Assembly: GCA_035533215.1 (NCBI GenBank)
Contig: DATLUG010000014.1
Location: forward strand, 1-41,845
Length of the DNA stretch: 41,845 nucleotides
Source of the DNA: DAHUZL01 sp035533215
GTDB taxonomy: Bacteria; Chloroflexota; Dormibacteria; Aeolococcales; Bog-877
Reading direction: 5' to 3'
The position numbers and the translations under genes were made by a program. This document shows positions 6,847 through 15,472 of this stretch, piece after piece (the first letter of the stretch is position 1; the number at the start of each line of letters is the position of its first letter). The notes beneath the pieces were generated by a model. That model made no database searches and had not been told where the DNA came from. It saw nothing but the letters and a program-made list of their open reading frames with translations.

Positions 6847-8175
6847 ATGTCACGAACAACGTACCAGGTCGCCGGCCGCGGGGGCGGCGCCATCGCCCGC
6901 TCGCTGGAGGCCGCGATCCGGTCCGGCGAGCTGGCGGCCGGTGACCGCCTGCCGCCGGTGCGAGGGTTGGCCGCCGAGCGGGGGGTGAGCCCGACCACCG
7001 CCGCGGCCGCCTACGGCCACCTCCGCGACCGCGGGCTGGTGTCGACGCGGGGACGGGCCGGGACCTTCGTCCGGGGCCGCCCGGCCCTGGTCGGGCGCCG
7101 GATGGAGACGCCGCCGGCGGGCGTGCGCAACCTGGCGGACGGCAACCCCGACCCCGATCTCCTCCCCGACCTCGCGCCCCACCTGCGGCGGCTGCGGGCC
7201 GACCGGCGCCGGTACGGTGAGCCCCAGATCCACCCCCTCCTGCGGGAGCGGGCGACCGCCGACCTCTCGCACGACGGGGTGGACGCACGCCATCTCGCGG
7301 TGGTCGGGGGGGCCCTGGACGGGATGGAGCGGGCGCTGGCCGCGCGGCTCCGTCCGGGTGACCGGGTGGCGGTGGAGGACCCGGCGTACAGCGCGGTGCT
7401 GGACCTGCTGGCGGTGCTCGGCCTCATCGCCGACCCGGTCCCCGTGGACGACGAGGGGATGCGGGCGGAGCCGCTCGCGCGGGCGCTGGCCCGGGGGGCC
7501 CGGGCGAGCGTTGTGACCCCCCGGGCCCAGAACCCCTACGGGTCCGCCCTCACCGGCGGCCGCGGCCGTGCCCTGCGACGGCTCTTCGACCGCCACCCCG
7601 ACTGTCTCGTGGTGGAGGACGACCATGCCCGCGGGGTCGCCGGCGCACCGACCGTGACCTGCTGCGGGGGGCGTGCGCCGGCGCGCTGGGTGGTGATCCG
7701 ATCGGTCGCCAAGTCGCTCGGCCCGGACCTGCGCCTCGCCGTCGTGGCGGGAGACCCCGAGACGATCGGGCGGATCACGGATCGGCAGCTCCTGGGGACG
7801 GGCTGGGTCAGCGCCATCCTCCAGGAGCTGGTGGCCCGGCTCTGGAGCGACCCCCAGGTCGCATCGCAGATGGCCGCCGCGACGGCCCGCTACGCCGAGC
7901 GGAGACAGCGGCTGCTGACGGCGCTGGCCGCGCGGGGCCTCCCCGGCCACGGTCGTTCCGGGCTCAACGTCTACATCCCGGTGCGCGAGGAGGTCACCCC
8001 CGCCCAATCCCTGCTCGGGATGGGCTGGGCGGTCCGTGGCGGGGAGGCGTACCGACTCGCCTCCCCGCCCGGGCTCCGGGTCACGGTGGCCACCCTCACT
8101 CCGGAGGAGACGGAGCGGTTCGCCGACGCCTTCCAGCGGGCGGTGTCGGGCCGCCTCGCCACCCCGGTGGCGTGA
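6847..8175 (+). CDS. MocR-type GntR regulator with aminotransferase-like domain
   Basis: 442 residues in two parts. Residues 12-75 are a GntR winged helix (AIRSGELAAGDRLPPVRGLAAERGVSPTTAAAAYGHLRDRGLV, then STRGRAGTFV). Residues about 95-435 are a fold-type I PLP aminotransferase domain: LADGNPDPDLLPDL, VVGGALDGMERALAARLRPGD, the AQNPYGSALTG segment, VVEDDHARG and SVAKSLGPDLRLA, where K289 should bind PLP. MocR proteins sense PLP or amino acids and often control vitamin B6 or divergently encoded enzymes. Here the divergent neighbour is a PNPOx-like flavoprotein and a palindrome fills the shared promoter. The ATG at 6847 lies 8 nt after TACAAT, so translation is probably leaderless. The stop overlaps the following frame (GTGA), suggesting some coupling. 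Confidence 0.9.
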   Translation: MSRTTYQVAGRGGGAIARSLEAAIRSGELAAGDRLPPVRGLAAERGVSPTTAAAAYGHLRDRGLVSTRGRAGTFVRGRPALVGRRMETPPAGVRNLADGNPDPDLLPDLAPHLRRLRADRRRYGEPQIHPLLRERATADLSHDGVDARHLAVVGGALDGMERALAARLRPGDRVAVEDPAYSAVLDLLAVLGLIADPVPVDDEGMRAEPLARALARGARASVVTPRAQNPYGSALTGGRGRALRRLFDRHPDCLVVEDDHARGVAGAPTVTCCGGRAPARWVVIRSVAKSLGPDLRLAVVAGDPETIGRITDRQLLGTGWVSAILQELVARLWSDPQVASQMAAATARYAERRQRLLTALAARGLPGHGRSGLNVYIPVREEVTPAQSLLGMGWAVRGGEAYRLASPPGLRVTVATLTPEETERFADAFQRAVSGRLATPVA

Positions 8176-8206
8176 GCGGCGAGGCGCCGGAGTCCCGGGT
8201 CCCTGG

Positions 8207-8212
8207 TAGCGT
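8207..8212 (+). promoter_or_regulatory. -10-like box (TAGCGT) for the HAD hydrolase gene
   Basis: TAGCGT ends 7 nt before GTG 8220, matching the leaderless spacing seen elsewhere in the window. No clear -35. Confidence 0.4.
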
Positions 8213-8219
8213 CGCCGCC

Positions 8220-9011
8220 GTGCGTCCCGCTCCGGTCCCGATCGCGATCGACCCCGGCCGGATCCGCGCGGTGGTGTTCGACCTGTTCGGCACCCTGGTG
8301 CCGGGAACGCCGATGGCCCGGCGCGCCGCCGACGCCGCCGCGACCGCGCGGATACTGGGGGTCGACCCCGAGGCCTTCCACGCCCTCCTCCACGTCACCT
8401 TCACCGAGCGGGCGACGGGCGCCATGGGTGACGAGCACGGCGTGCTGCGCACGCTCGCGAGCCGGCTGGGGGTGGTCCCGTCACCGGGTGCGGTCGACGC
8501 CGCCGCCGACCTTCGCCGCGCCCAGCTCGCCAGCGATCTCGTCGCCCGCCCGGACGCCGTCCCGACCCTCGCCAGGCTGCGGGCGGCCGGGTACCGCCTG
8601 GGCCTGGTGAGCGACTGCGGGCCGGAGGTGCCCGCGATCTGGACCACCCTGCCGCTGGCGCCCCTCGTCGACGCGACCGTCTTCTCGAGCGAGGTGGGCT
8701 GCCGCAAGCCCGACGCCAGCCTCTATCGGAGGGTGTGCCGGGAGCTCGGGGTCGAGCCGCAGGCGTGCCTCTACGTCGGCGACGGCGACAGCCACGAGCT
8801 CACCGGCGCCACCCGGGTCGGGATGGCCGCGGTCCGGCTGGGGGCCGAGGACGCCACCGCGGTGGCGCTCGTCCACTACGACCACGACACCGCCTGGCGC
8901 GGGCCGGCCGTGCCCCGGCTCGCCGACGTCCCCGAGCTGCTCGGCCTCGCACCGCCCGGCCCCGGGGACGTGGGCGGTCGACCGGACGTGGGGAGCGGCG
9001 TGGGACAATGA
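8220..9011 (+). CDS. HAD-superfamily (IA) phosphatase-like hydrolase
   Basis: 263 residues from GTG 8220, 279 from an overlapping GTG at 8172. Motif I is VVFDLFGTLV (nucleophile Asp followed by the F-G-T variant), motif II is GLVSDCG, motif III centres on the Lys of GCRKPDASLYRRV, and motif IV is CLYVGDGDSHELTGA. An alpha-helical cap lies between motifs I and II (about 40-110). These are the complete HAD-IA catalytic elements, predicting a Mg-dependent phosphate-monoester hydrolase of unknown substrate. The stop (9009-9011) overlaps an ATG at 9008 that is in frame with the hpt gene, so the genes may be cotranscribed; a nucleotide substrate would fit but is only a guess. Start 8220 is preferred because TAGCGT lies 7 nt upstream and the conserved domain begins soon after. 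Confidence 0.85.
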   Translation: MRPAPVPIAIDPGRIRAVVFDLFGTLVPGTPMARRAADAAATARILGVDPEAFHALLHVTFTERATGAMGDEHGVLRTLASRLGVVPSPGAVDAAADLRRAQLASDLVARPDAVPTLARLRAAGYRLGLVSDCGPEVPAIWTTLPLAPLVDATVFSSEVGCRKPDASLYRRVCRELGVEPQACLYVGDGDSHELTGATRVGMAAVRLGAEDATAVALVHYDHDTAWRGPAVPRLADVPELLGLAPPGPGDVGGRPDVGSGVGQ

Positions 9012-9073
9012 GCGCAGCCAGGGCAGAGGTGCGCTCCGCGGGAGCCAGGGCCGCGAGGCCGGGAGGAGAGCCG

Positions 9074-9697
9074 ATGGCGACGAGCCAGGAGCAGCTGACC
9101 GTCGAGCCGGACACCCTCGCCGCCGAACCGCGCGACGCGCTCGCCGCCTGGCGCGGAGCCCCGCCCGTCCTCTACACCGCCGAGCAGGTCCACCGCCGGG
9201 TGCAGGCGCTCGCGCGCGAGATCGCCGCCGGCCGCAGCGACCGGCCGCTCACCCTGGCGGTCGTGCTCCGGGGGGCGTTCGTGTTCGCCGCCGACCTGAT
9301 CCGAGCCCTGATCGAGATCGGGGTTCGCGACCTCACCGTGGAGTTCCTCTCGGTCGCCAGCTACCGCGGCATGGGGAGCGACACCATCCGTCCCGACGTC
9401 CACTACGTCAACGGCGTCTTCCCGGGCGAGGGACGGGATGTGCTGGTGGTCGAGGACATCATCGACCGCGGCCACACCCTCGATGCGATCGAGCGGGCCC
9501 TCAGCAGCCACTGCGAGCAGTTCAGGGTCTGCGCCCTGCTCGACCGGCCCCACCTCCGGGAGGTCCCCTCCGGACCCCACTACGTCGGGTTCACGCTCGA
9601 CACCGATGACTTCGTGGTGGGATACGGGCTCGACCTCGACGGCCGCTACCGCGAGCTCCCCTACCTCGGCCGCCTGCCGGCGCCGCCCCGGCGCTGA
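9074..9697 (+). CDS. hpt: Hypoxanthine phosphoribosyltransferase
   Basis: 207 residues from ATG 9074, which follows a strong GGAGGAGAG Shine-Dalgarno; an in-frame ATG at 9008 overlapping the HAD stop would add 22 residues. The enzyme salvages hypoxanthine (and guanine) to IMP/GMP using PRPP. LAVVLRGAFVFAADLIR is the pyrophosphate loop; VEFLSVASYRG carries the flexible-loop SY; VLVVEDIIDRGHTL is the PRPP-binding signature (usual form VVEDIIDTGLTL); VGYGLDLDGRYRELPYLG is the C-terminal purine and Mg region. The DRGHTL variant of the PRPP loop is slightly unusual. The N-terminal 40 residues before YTAEQVHRRV are extra compared with the usual ~180-residue enzyme. Confidence 0.92.
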   Translation: MATSQEQLTVEPDTLAAEPRDALAAWRGAPPVLYTAEQVHRRVQALAREIAAGRSDRPLTLAVVLRGAFVFAADLIRALIEIGVRDLTVEFLSVASYRGMGSDTIRPDVHYVNGVFPGEGRDVLVVEDIIDRGHTLDAIERALSSHCEQFRVCALLDRPHLREVPSGPHYVGFTLDTDDFVVGYGLDLDGRYRELPYLGRLPAPPRR

Positions 9698-9754
9698 GCG
9701 CCCGGGCGAGGCCCGGGCCATCCGGAGGTGCCCGCGCTCCGTTGGAGAGGGCGG

Positions 9755-11422
9755 ATGACCACGCCGACCGCCCCCGCAGCCACTCCCGGCGACCGGGCCG
9801 ACCGCGCCCGCGGGCGCCCGTTCCGGCTGACGCCGGCGACCGGTCGGGGCGCGCTCACCGGGCTCGCCTCGGCCGGCATCGGCCTCGTCCTCTCCTTCGG
9901 GCTGCAGGCCGCGACCGGCTGGCCCGCCCTCCCCCAGGTGGTCGCCGACGGGGTGACCCTCCTGCTGCCCGGCCCGGTGTTCGGGGCCCTCATCGACGCC
10001 CTCCAGGAGCACGGCCGGCCGCTCCTCCTCCTCGGCCTGGCCGCCGTGGTGCTGGCGGCCGGCGCGGTGGTCGGGGCGATCCGTGGACGCCGCCTCGCCG
10101 ACCGGGCGCCCGGGGTCGACCCGCACCCTCCCCGGGCCGTCCGCCACCTGGCGGCCGCGCTGGGGGAGACCCTGGCCCTGTTCCTGCTCACCCTGCCGCT
10201 GGTCGCCGTCGGCCAGGGCACGCTGGCCACCGGCGCCACCGGGGCGGCGTTCCTCGGGTGGCTCCTCGTGATGGCCCCCCTGGAGTGGATCCTGGCGGAG
10301 GCGTCGAGCCGGCGGGTCCGTCCCAGCCGGGGACTCGGCCGCACCCCGCTCCCGCAGTGGTCGCGGCGGTCGGTGCTCCGGGCGGCCGGGCTGGGCGCCG
10401 CCGGCGTCGCGGTGGGCAGCCTCGCCTGGCGGGCGGCCGTCGCCACCGCGCCGGGGATCGGGGCGAGCACCGGCGGGGGCGGCGCCGGCCCCACGGGCGC
10501 CACGGCCGTGGGCCCAGGGACGGCCGGCGCCGGGGCGGTGGACTTCGGCGACCTCAGCGGGATCACCCCCACCGCCGACTTCTACGTGGTGGACATCGAG
10601 CTGTTCGGGCCGCCCGCCGTCGACCCCCGGCGCTGGCGGCTCCAGGTGGGCGGCCTCCGCCCCTTCGCGCTCACCCGGGACGAGCTCCTCGCCCTCCCCC
10701 ACGTCCGCCAGGTCCAGACCCTCGAGTGCATCTCCAACGACGTCGGCGGCTCCCTCATCAGCACCGGGGTCTTCGAGGGGGTGCGGCTCGCCGACCTGCT
10801 CCATCGCGCCGGGGTGCCGCCCCACACCGTCGAGATCACGTTCAGCTGTGTCGACGGGTACACCGAGAGCCTGCCGCTGGCCGACGCCCTCGCCCCCACC
10901 ACCCTCGTCGCCGACCGCCTCAACGGCCGCCGGCTGACCGCCGCGCACGGGTTCCCCGCCCGGGTTCTCGTCGTCGACCGGTACGGGATGAAGAACCCCA
11001 AGTGGCTGACCGCGATCGCCCCCGCCTCCCGGGCCGTCGCCGGCTACTGGGAGGAGCGAGCCTGGAACCCGGCGGCGATCGTCCGAACCATGAGCCGCAT
11101 CGACCACCCCGGGCAGAACGGACGGGTGGCGGCGGGCCGGCCGGTGGCGGTGCGGGGGGTCGCCTTCGCCGGCACCCGCGGGATCCAGCGGGTGGAGCTC
11201 AGCGTCGACGGGGGCGCCAGCTGGCAGCGCACCCACCTGCAGCCGCAGCTCTCCCCCTACGCCTGGCGGCTCTGGACCGCGGTCTGGCGACCTCGTCCGG
11301 GCACCTACGCGCTGGCGGTGCGGGCGGTCGACGGGACCGGCACCATGCAGACACCGGTGAGCCAGCCCTCCTTCCCCAACGGGGCCACCGGGTACGACGG
11401 GGTGACCGTGCTGGCGGCCTGA
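9755..11422 (+). CDS. Membrane-anchored sulfite-oxidase-like molybdopterin oxidoreductase
   Basis: 555 residues. The N-terminal part has four hydrophobic helices (about 28-52, 80-103, 130-152, 160-180). A twin-arginine-like segment follows (SRRSVLRAAGLGAAG, R204-R205), which may serve as a Tat signal or fifth helix. From about 275 on is the oxidoreductase molybdopterin domain: LQVGGLRPFALTRDELLALP, TLECISNDVGG with C325 as the expected Mo ligand, CVDGYTESLPLADAL, and AHGFPARVLVVDRYGMKNPKWL. The C-terminus (about 470-555) is a Mo-co dimerisation-like beta domain (GIQRVELSVDGGASWQ). The catalytic domain should face the extracytoplasmic side. Substrate unknown; similar fused proteins occur in high-GC bacteria. 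ATG 9755 follows GGAGAGG. An upstream in-frame start at 9728 is less likely. Confidence 0.88.
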   Translation: MTTPTAPAATPGDRADRARGRPFRLTPATGRGALTGLASAGIGLVLSFGLQAATGWPALPQVVADGVTLLLPGPVFGALIDALQEHGRPLLLLGLAAVVLAAGAVVGAIRGRRLADRAPGVDPHPPRAVRHLAAALGETLALFLLTLPLVAVGQGTLATGATGAAFLGWLLVMAPLEWILAEASSRRVRPSRGLGRTPLPQWSRRSVLRAAGLGAAGVAVGSLAWRAAVATAPGIGASTGGGGAGPTGATAVGPGTAGAGAVDFGDLSGITPTADFYVVDIELFGPPAVDPRRWRLQVGGLRPFALTRDELLALPHVRQVQTLECISNDVGGSLISTGVFEGVRLADLLHRAGVPPHTVEITFSCVDGYTESLPLADALAPTTLVADRLNGRRLTAAHGFPARVLVVDRYGMKNPKWLTAIAPASRAVAGYWEERAWNPAAIVRTMSRIDHPGQNGRVAAGRPVAVRGVAFAGTRGIQRVELSVDGGASWQRTHLQPQLSPYAWRLWTAVWRPRPGTYALAVRAVDGTGTMQTPVSQPSFPNGATGYDGVTVLAA

Positions 11423-11907
11423 ACCGGGCCCGCGAGTCGACCCGGTCGGGCGATCGCGACCCGTGACGGGCCGCTCAGGCTCCGACGGGGCGCGCGGCGA
11501 CCGCGCTGAGCGCGGTGTCCCGGGCAGATCGGCGCACCGCGCGCGATCGCCCGTGGTCAGCAGGAGGCGGCGGGTCGCGCGCCGTCGCGGCGACGATGCC
11601 GCCGTGGGCGCCGCGCTGCCGCCCCCGCGACGGCCGCGGCTCGCCGGCTCGGCGGCGGCGACCAGTGCGGTGTGGACCTCCACCGAGTCTCGCCGCCCCC
11701 AGCGGCGTCGAGGACTGAGGGGATCGCCGCCGACCCTGCGGTGCCGTCCGGATCCGCATCGCGCCAGCGCGTCAGGTCCCGGCACCCTGCCCAGCCATCC
11801 GGGTGCGCGGCGGGAGATCGGGCGCAGCCAGAGCTCTACGCGCTCCGGCCGGCGGGGGCCGGCTGATGCCGCGAGCGCGGGGCCCGGACCGCGGCCGTCC
11901 CGCGACC
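11423..11907. other. Intergenic stretch, no gene seen
   Basis: About 485 bp between the molybdoenzyme gene and the AI-2E promoter. Open frames cross it on both strands, but none has a recognisable product or a start signal, and residue composition is the Arg/Pro/Ala-rich type expected from out-of-frame GC-rich DNA. Confidence 0.5.
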
Positions 11908-11913
11908 TACACT
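11908..11913 (+). promoter_or_regulatory. -10 box (TACACT) for the AI-2E-family transporter
   Basis: TACACT ends 8 nt before GTG 11922, and a CGGACC at 11885-11890 (17-bp spacer) is a possible weak -35. The pair argues strongly for start 11922 over the in-frame upstream codons. Confidence 0.5.
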
Positions 11914-11921
11914 CGAATCAG

Positions 11922-13238
11922 GTGGCCACCCCGTCCCGCTCCCGACCCGGAGCCGAGCCGATCGCCCCCGGGGCCAAGGCGGAGGCGTCCGGCGAGGCCA
12001 CGCCTCCGGCCCCAGGGCCGCAGCACCGCACCTGGCTCTGGGTGCGGGCCGCCGCCGTCCTCCTCAGCGTCTTCCTCGGCTACCAGCTCCTCCTGGTCGT
12101 GACCGGCTGGCTGGCCTCGGTGCTGGGGGTGATCCTGGCCCTGGTGCTCGCGATCGTGGTGACCTTCCTCGCCGACCCTCTGGTCCTCCGGCTCCGGCGG
12201 GCGGCCGGGATCCCGGCCCCGGCGGCGATCCTGCTCACCCTGATCGGCGGGCTGGTGCTGGTGGCCGGCGTCCTCTACCTGGTGGGCGGGCCGCTGGTCG
12301 GCGAGGCCCGCGGACTGGCGGGCCAGGTCCCGCACCTGGTCCGCGAGGCCAACCACACCCTGAACACGCTCCGGGACCAGCTCCGCTCCCGCGGCATCCG
12401 CATCCACGGCGGGATCCTGCCCACCAACCTCGCCAACCTCGTCCCCCAGGCCACCGGGGTGCTCCTCCACGGGGTGAGCAGCACGGCGACCGCCCTGGTC
12501 GACGTGGTGGTCGCCCTGGTGATCGCCTTCTGGCTGCTCAAGGACGGGCGCCTGCTCCGCGGCCAGCTCCTCGACCTCCTCCCCAGCCGGCTGCGGGGCG
12601 AGGTCGGCTTCGGGCTCGATGCCTTCGAGGCCGTCATCGGCGGCTACGTTCGCGCCCAGCTCCTGCTGGCGCTCATCGTGGCGGTCCTGGCCGGGACGGG
12701 CTCGGCCATCCTGGGGGTGCCGTTCCCGCTGGTGGTGGCCGTCGCCACGTTCGCCTTCGAGCTGATCCCGCTGGTGGGGCCGTTCGCCGGCGGGGCGGTG
12801 GCCATCCTGCTGGCCCTCACCAAGAGCCCGCTCCTCGCCGTCTTCACCCTCATCCTCTTCCTCGCCATCCACGTCATCGAGGGGTACCTGCTGGCGCCCC
12901 GGATCCAGGCTCGCTTCGTCCACCTCCACCCGCTCCTGGCGCTCATCGCGCTGTTCACCGGGATCGAGGTCGGCGGCTTCCTCGGGGCCCTCTTCGCGAT
13001 CCCGGTGGCGAGCCTGGTGGCGGTCTTCATCCGGGCCGCGGTCCTGGACTGGCGCCACACCCGCCCCGATCTCTTCAGTGCCCGCGGCTCGCCGGCCCCG
13101 CTCAGCCACTCGGAGCGCCGCCTGCTGCGCGAGTTCACCCCCATGCACGTCGACCTCCGGGCCTGGTGGCGCCGTCGCCGCCAGCGCGGCGGGGACGGCC
13201 CCAGCCCGGCCGCCGCCCGCCGCGGCCGGCGCGACTGA
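11922..13238 (+). CDS. AI-2E-family (PerM/YdiK-like) transporter
   Basis: 438 residues from GTG 11922. After a polar N-terminus of about 38 residues come two helix clusters: WVRAAAVLLSVFLGYQLLLV, VLGVILALVLAIVVTFLADP and AAILLTLIGGLVLVAGVLYLV. A soluble segment follows (about 125-185, QVPHLVREANHTLNTLRDQL), then the C-terminal helical bundle with VVALVIAFWLLKDG, AVIGGYVRAQLLLALIVAVLAG, FELIPLVGPFAGG, IEGYLLAPRIQ and LHPLLALIALFTGIEVGGFLGALFAIPVASLV. These are the defining AI-2E_transport blocks, with about eight helices. Family members export quorum signals, ions or small metabolites, and the substrate here is not predictable. A basic Arg-rich tail ends the protein. The MFS gene starts 3 bp downstream, so the two are probably cotranscribed. 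Confidence 0.9.
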   Translation: MATPSRSRPGAEPIAPGAKAEASGEATPPAPGPQHRTWLWVRAAAVLLSVFLGYQLLLVVTGWLASVLGVILALVLAIVVTFLADPLVLRLRRAAGIPAPAAILLTLIGGLVLVAGVLYLVGGPLVGEARGLAGQVPHLVREANHTLNTLRDQLRSRGIRIHGGILPTNLANLVPQATGVLLHGVSSTATALVDVVVALVIAFWLLKDGRLLRGQLLDLLPSRLRGEVGFGLDAFEAVIGGYVRAQLLLALIVAVLAGTGSAILGVPFPLVVAVATFAFELIPLVGPFAGGAVAILLALTKSPLLAVFTLILFLAIHVIEGYLLAPRIQARFVHLHPLLALIALFTGIEVGGFLGALFAIPVASLVAVFIRAAVLDWRHTRPDLFSARGSPAPLSHSERRLLREFTPMHVDLRAWWRRRRQRGGDGPSPAAARRGRRD

Positions 13239-13241
13239 GGG

Positions 13242-14501
13242 ATGCCGGCCCAGGGCCAGCGGCGGTCCCGCCCCCCACGGCCACCGGGCTACGGCGCCGT
13301 CCTCCGCCTGGCCCAGTTCCGTCCCCTCTACGCGGCGACGGTGCTGGCGCGGACCGCAAGCCAGATGCAGACGGTGGTCGCGGTCCTCTTCGCGCTGCGC
13401 CAGTTCCACTCGCCCGAGCTGGCCGGCCTGACCGTCCTCGCCCAGCTCCCCGGCATCGTCCTCAGCCCGGTGACGGGCGCTCTGCTCGACCGCCACCACC
13501 GGATCCGCCTCATCGCCCTCGACTACGGGATCGCGGGCGGGTCGCTGGCGTGGATCGGGGGCCTGGCGCTGGGTGGGGCGCTGCGGCCGTGGAGCCTGCT
13601 GGCGATCTTCACCCTCGCCGGCCTGACCAGCCCGCTCAGCTGGGCCGGGACCAAGACGCTCTTCCCCACGGTGGTCCCCAAGCGCCTGTGGGACCGGGCC
13701 AACGCGCTGGACAGCGCCGCCTACGTGGTGGCGACCATCCTGGGGCCGGGGGTGGCGGGCGTCCTGGTGGCGCTGCTGGGAGAGAGCCCGGCCCTGATCG
13801 CGAACGCCGCGGTGTACGCGCTGGCGATCGCGGCGGTGGCGATGGTGCGGGTCCCCGCCGCGGCGCCGGTGCGGCGGGGCGGCCTCCTCCGCGACGCCGG
13901 CCTGGGCCTCCGATACGTCCTCCACCACCCCACCCTGCGCGGCCTCGCCCTCGGGATGTCGCTCACCGCGGCCGGCTGGGGCATCCTCACGATCGGGCTG
14001 CCGGTCCTGGTCCTGCACCGCCTCCACTCCGGGCCCGCCGCGGTCGGGTGGCTGTGGGGGCTGTCCGGCGCCATGGGGCTCGTCGTCGGACTCGCGGTGG
14101 GCCGGCTGGGGACGGACGGACGCGAGCGGATGGTGCTCAACTGGAGCATCGTGGTGGTCGCGGTCGGCACCCTGATCGTCGCCCTCGCCGGCTCGCTGGT
14201 GGTGGCGGCGGCCGGGATGCTGGTGATCGGGGCCGGCGGCGGCCCCTTCGACGTCGCCCTCTTCTCGCTCCGGCAGCGGCGCACCGAGCGGGTCTGGTTC
14301 GGACGCGCCTTCGCGATCTCCATGAGCCTCAACTACGTCGGCACCCCCATCGGGGCGGCCCTGGGCGGTCTCCTGGTGGCGGCGTCCGCCCCCCTGGCCC
14401 TGGTGGTCGCGGCCGGGATCACGCTGGCGGCGTGGCCGGTGGTGCAGGGGCTGGTCCCCGCCGAGTCCATCCATCCCGCGCCCCAGCCGTCGGCCGGCTG
14501 A
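13242..14501 (+). CDS. MFS transporter (MFS_1/MFS_3-type exporter)
   Basis: 419 residues with about 12 predicted helices. Helix 1 region is LAQFRPLYAATVLARTASQMQTVVAVLFAL; the helix 2-3 loop carries GALLDRHHRIRLI, a form of the MFS G-x-x-x-D-R motif; AGLTSPLSWAGTKTLFPTVV and RANALDSAAYVVATILGPGVAGVLVALLG resemble the EntS-like exporter subgroup; the C-terminal half repeats the fold (LGMSLTAAGWGILTIGLPVLVL to LVVAAGITLAAWPVVQGLV). It is probably a proton-coupled drug or metabolite exporter, substrate unknown. ATG 13242 lies 3 bp after the transporter stop with GAGG just upstream, indicating cotranscription. It faces the yggS gene convergently across a 254-bp gap with no visible terminator. Confidence 0.88.
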   Translation: MPAQGQRRSRPPRPPGYGAVLRLAQFRPLYAATVLARTASQMQTVVAVLFALRQFHSPELAGLTVLAQLPGIVLSPVTGALLDRHHRIRLIALDYGIAGGSLAWIGGLALGGALRPWSLLAIFTLAGLTSPLSWAGTKTLFPTVVPKRLWDRANALDSAAYVVATILGPGVAGVLVALLGESPALIANAAVYALAIAAVAMVRVPAAAPVRRGGLLRDAGLGLRYVLHHPTLRGLALGMSLTAAGWGILTIGLPVLVLHRLHSGPAAVGWLWGLSGAMGLVVGLAVGRLGTDGRERMVLNWSIVVVAVGTLIVALAGSLVVAAAGMLVIGAGGGPFDVALFSLRQRRTERVWFGRAFAISMSLNYVGTPIGAALGGLLVAASAPLALVVAAGITLAAWPVVQGLVPAESIHPAPQPSAG

Positions 14502-14755
14502 CCGCCCGGGGCCGCGCCGAAGGCAGACGATTGCGACCGATGGGGGCATGCGATCCGCCGGGCCCCCCGTCCGCGAGCCTGCCCGCAGCCAGGGTCAGGG
14601 TGGGGGGCGCCCGCCTGCCCGCGACCGGGGCCACCGTCGAGGCGGCGATCCCGGCCCGCGACGAGGGCCGGCCCGCGGTGGGTGGGCACGGCCGCGCCGG
14701 CACGGCCCGCAGCACCTCCTCAGCCCGGCGACGGTGGCGCCGGCCGGCGCCGCCG

Positions 14756-15472
14756 TCACCCGCTCGGCCGGGGCCCGAACAGCGCCCGCCCGATCCTGAC
14801 CCGGGTGCTGCCGGCCGCGATCGCGGCCTCGAAGTCGTCGCTCATCCCCATGCTGAGGACGGGCAGGGGGGCGCCGGTGCCGGCGGCGAGCTCGTCGCGC
14901 AGGAGCCGGCACCTTGTGAAGGCCCCGGGGTCGGCGGGCGCCGCCACCGTCATGAGGCCGCGCACGGCGAGGCCCGGCACGGCGAGGAGCTCAGCGAGGT
15001 GGCGCCGCAGCGTCTCCGGGCTGAAGCCGGTGCGCCCGGGAAGGCCGGTCAGCTCCACCTCGCAGAGGACCGGGATGGGGTCGCCGGCCGGGCGGGCCTC
15101 CCCCAGGAGCCGGGCGAGGTGGACGCTGTCGACCGTCTCCACCTCGTGGAAGAGGGCCGCCGCCTGACGGGCCTTGTTGCGCTGGCAGTGGCCGAGGAGG
15201 TGCCAGTGCAACGGTGGCCCGTCCGCGGCCAGCTGTTCGGCCTTGGCGCGGCACTCCTGGACGTAGTTCTCGCCCAGGCGGGACAGCCCCGCCGAGCGGC
15301 ACGCCGCCGCCACCCGGGCCGGCTGCCCCTTGGTGACCGGCAGCAGCTCCACCGAGCCCGCCGGCCGCCCGGCGGCGGCGGTGGCCCGGTCGATCGCCTC
15401 CCGCACCGACCGGAGCCGGCGGGTGAGACCGGCGGGGTCAGGCGCGGGGCCGGCGGGGACGTGCACGGGCAT
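14756..15472 (-). CDS. YggS/PROSC-family PLP-binding protein
   Basis: 238 residues. The PLP lysine is K48 in LLPVTKGQP. Other family blocks are LGENYVQECRAKAEQL, HWHLLGHCQRNKA, ETVDSVHLARLL, VLCEVELTGLPGRTGF, VRGLMTVAAP, LSMGMSDDFEAAIAAGSTRVRIG (phosphate-binding SMGMS...R-x-G) and a final ALFGPRP. The protein is a single-domain TIM-barrel PLP homeostasis factor with no known catalytic activity. It overlaps the 3' end of nrdR by 35 bp, so it is the second gene of an nrdR-yggS operon. ATG 15472 is used. An in-frame GTG six bases on is possible. In HIGQRNK-type homologues the Cys of LLGHCQRNK is usually Ile/Leu, a minor oddity. Confidence 0.92.
   Translation of the reverse strand: MPVHVPAGPAPDPAGLTRRLRSVREAIDRATAAAGRPAGSVELLPVTKGQPARVAAACRSAGLSRLGENYVQECRAKAEQLAADGPPLHWHLLGHCQRNKARQAAALFHEVETVDSVHLARLLGEARPAGDPIPVLCEVELTGLPGRTGFSPETLRRHLAELLAVPGLAVRGLMTVAAPADPGAFTRCRLLRDELAAGTGAPLPVLSMGMSDDFEAAIAAGSTRVRIGRALFGPRPSG

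Noticed and set aside
8876..11785. A 969-codon open frame on the minus strand
   Set aside because: It is antisense to hpt and the molybdoenzyme gene, with Arg/Gly/Pro-rich low-complexity translation and no domains; GC3-rich genes commonly create such frames.
11907..14549. An 880-codon open frame on the minus strand
   Set aside because: It mirrors the AI-2E and MFS genes, is Glu/Gln/Asp/His-rich without structure, and is a shadow of the real genes.
14502..14755. Bidirectional terminator between convergent MFS and yggS genes
   Set aside because: No stem followed by a T-run was found on either strand; any terminator would have to be factor-dependent or non-canonical.
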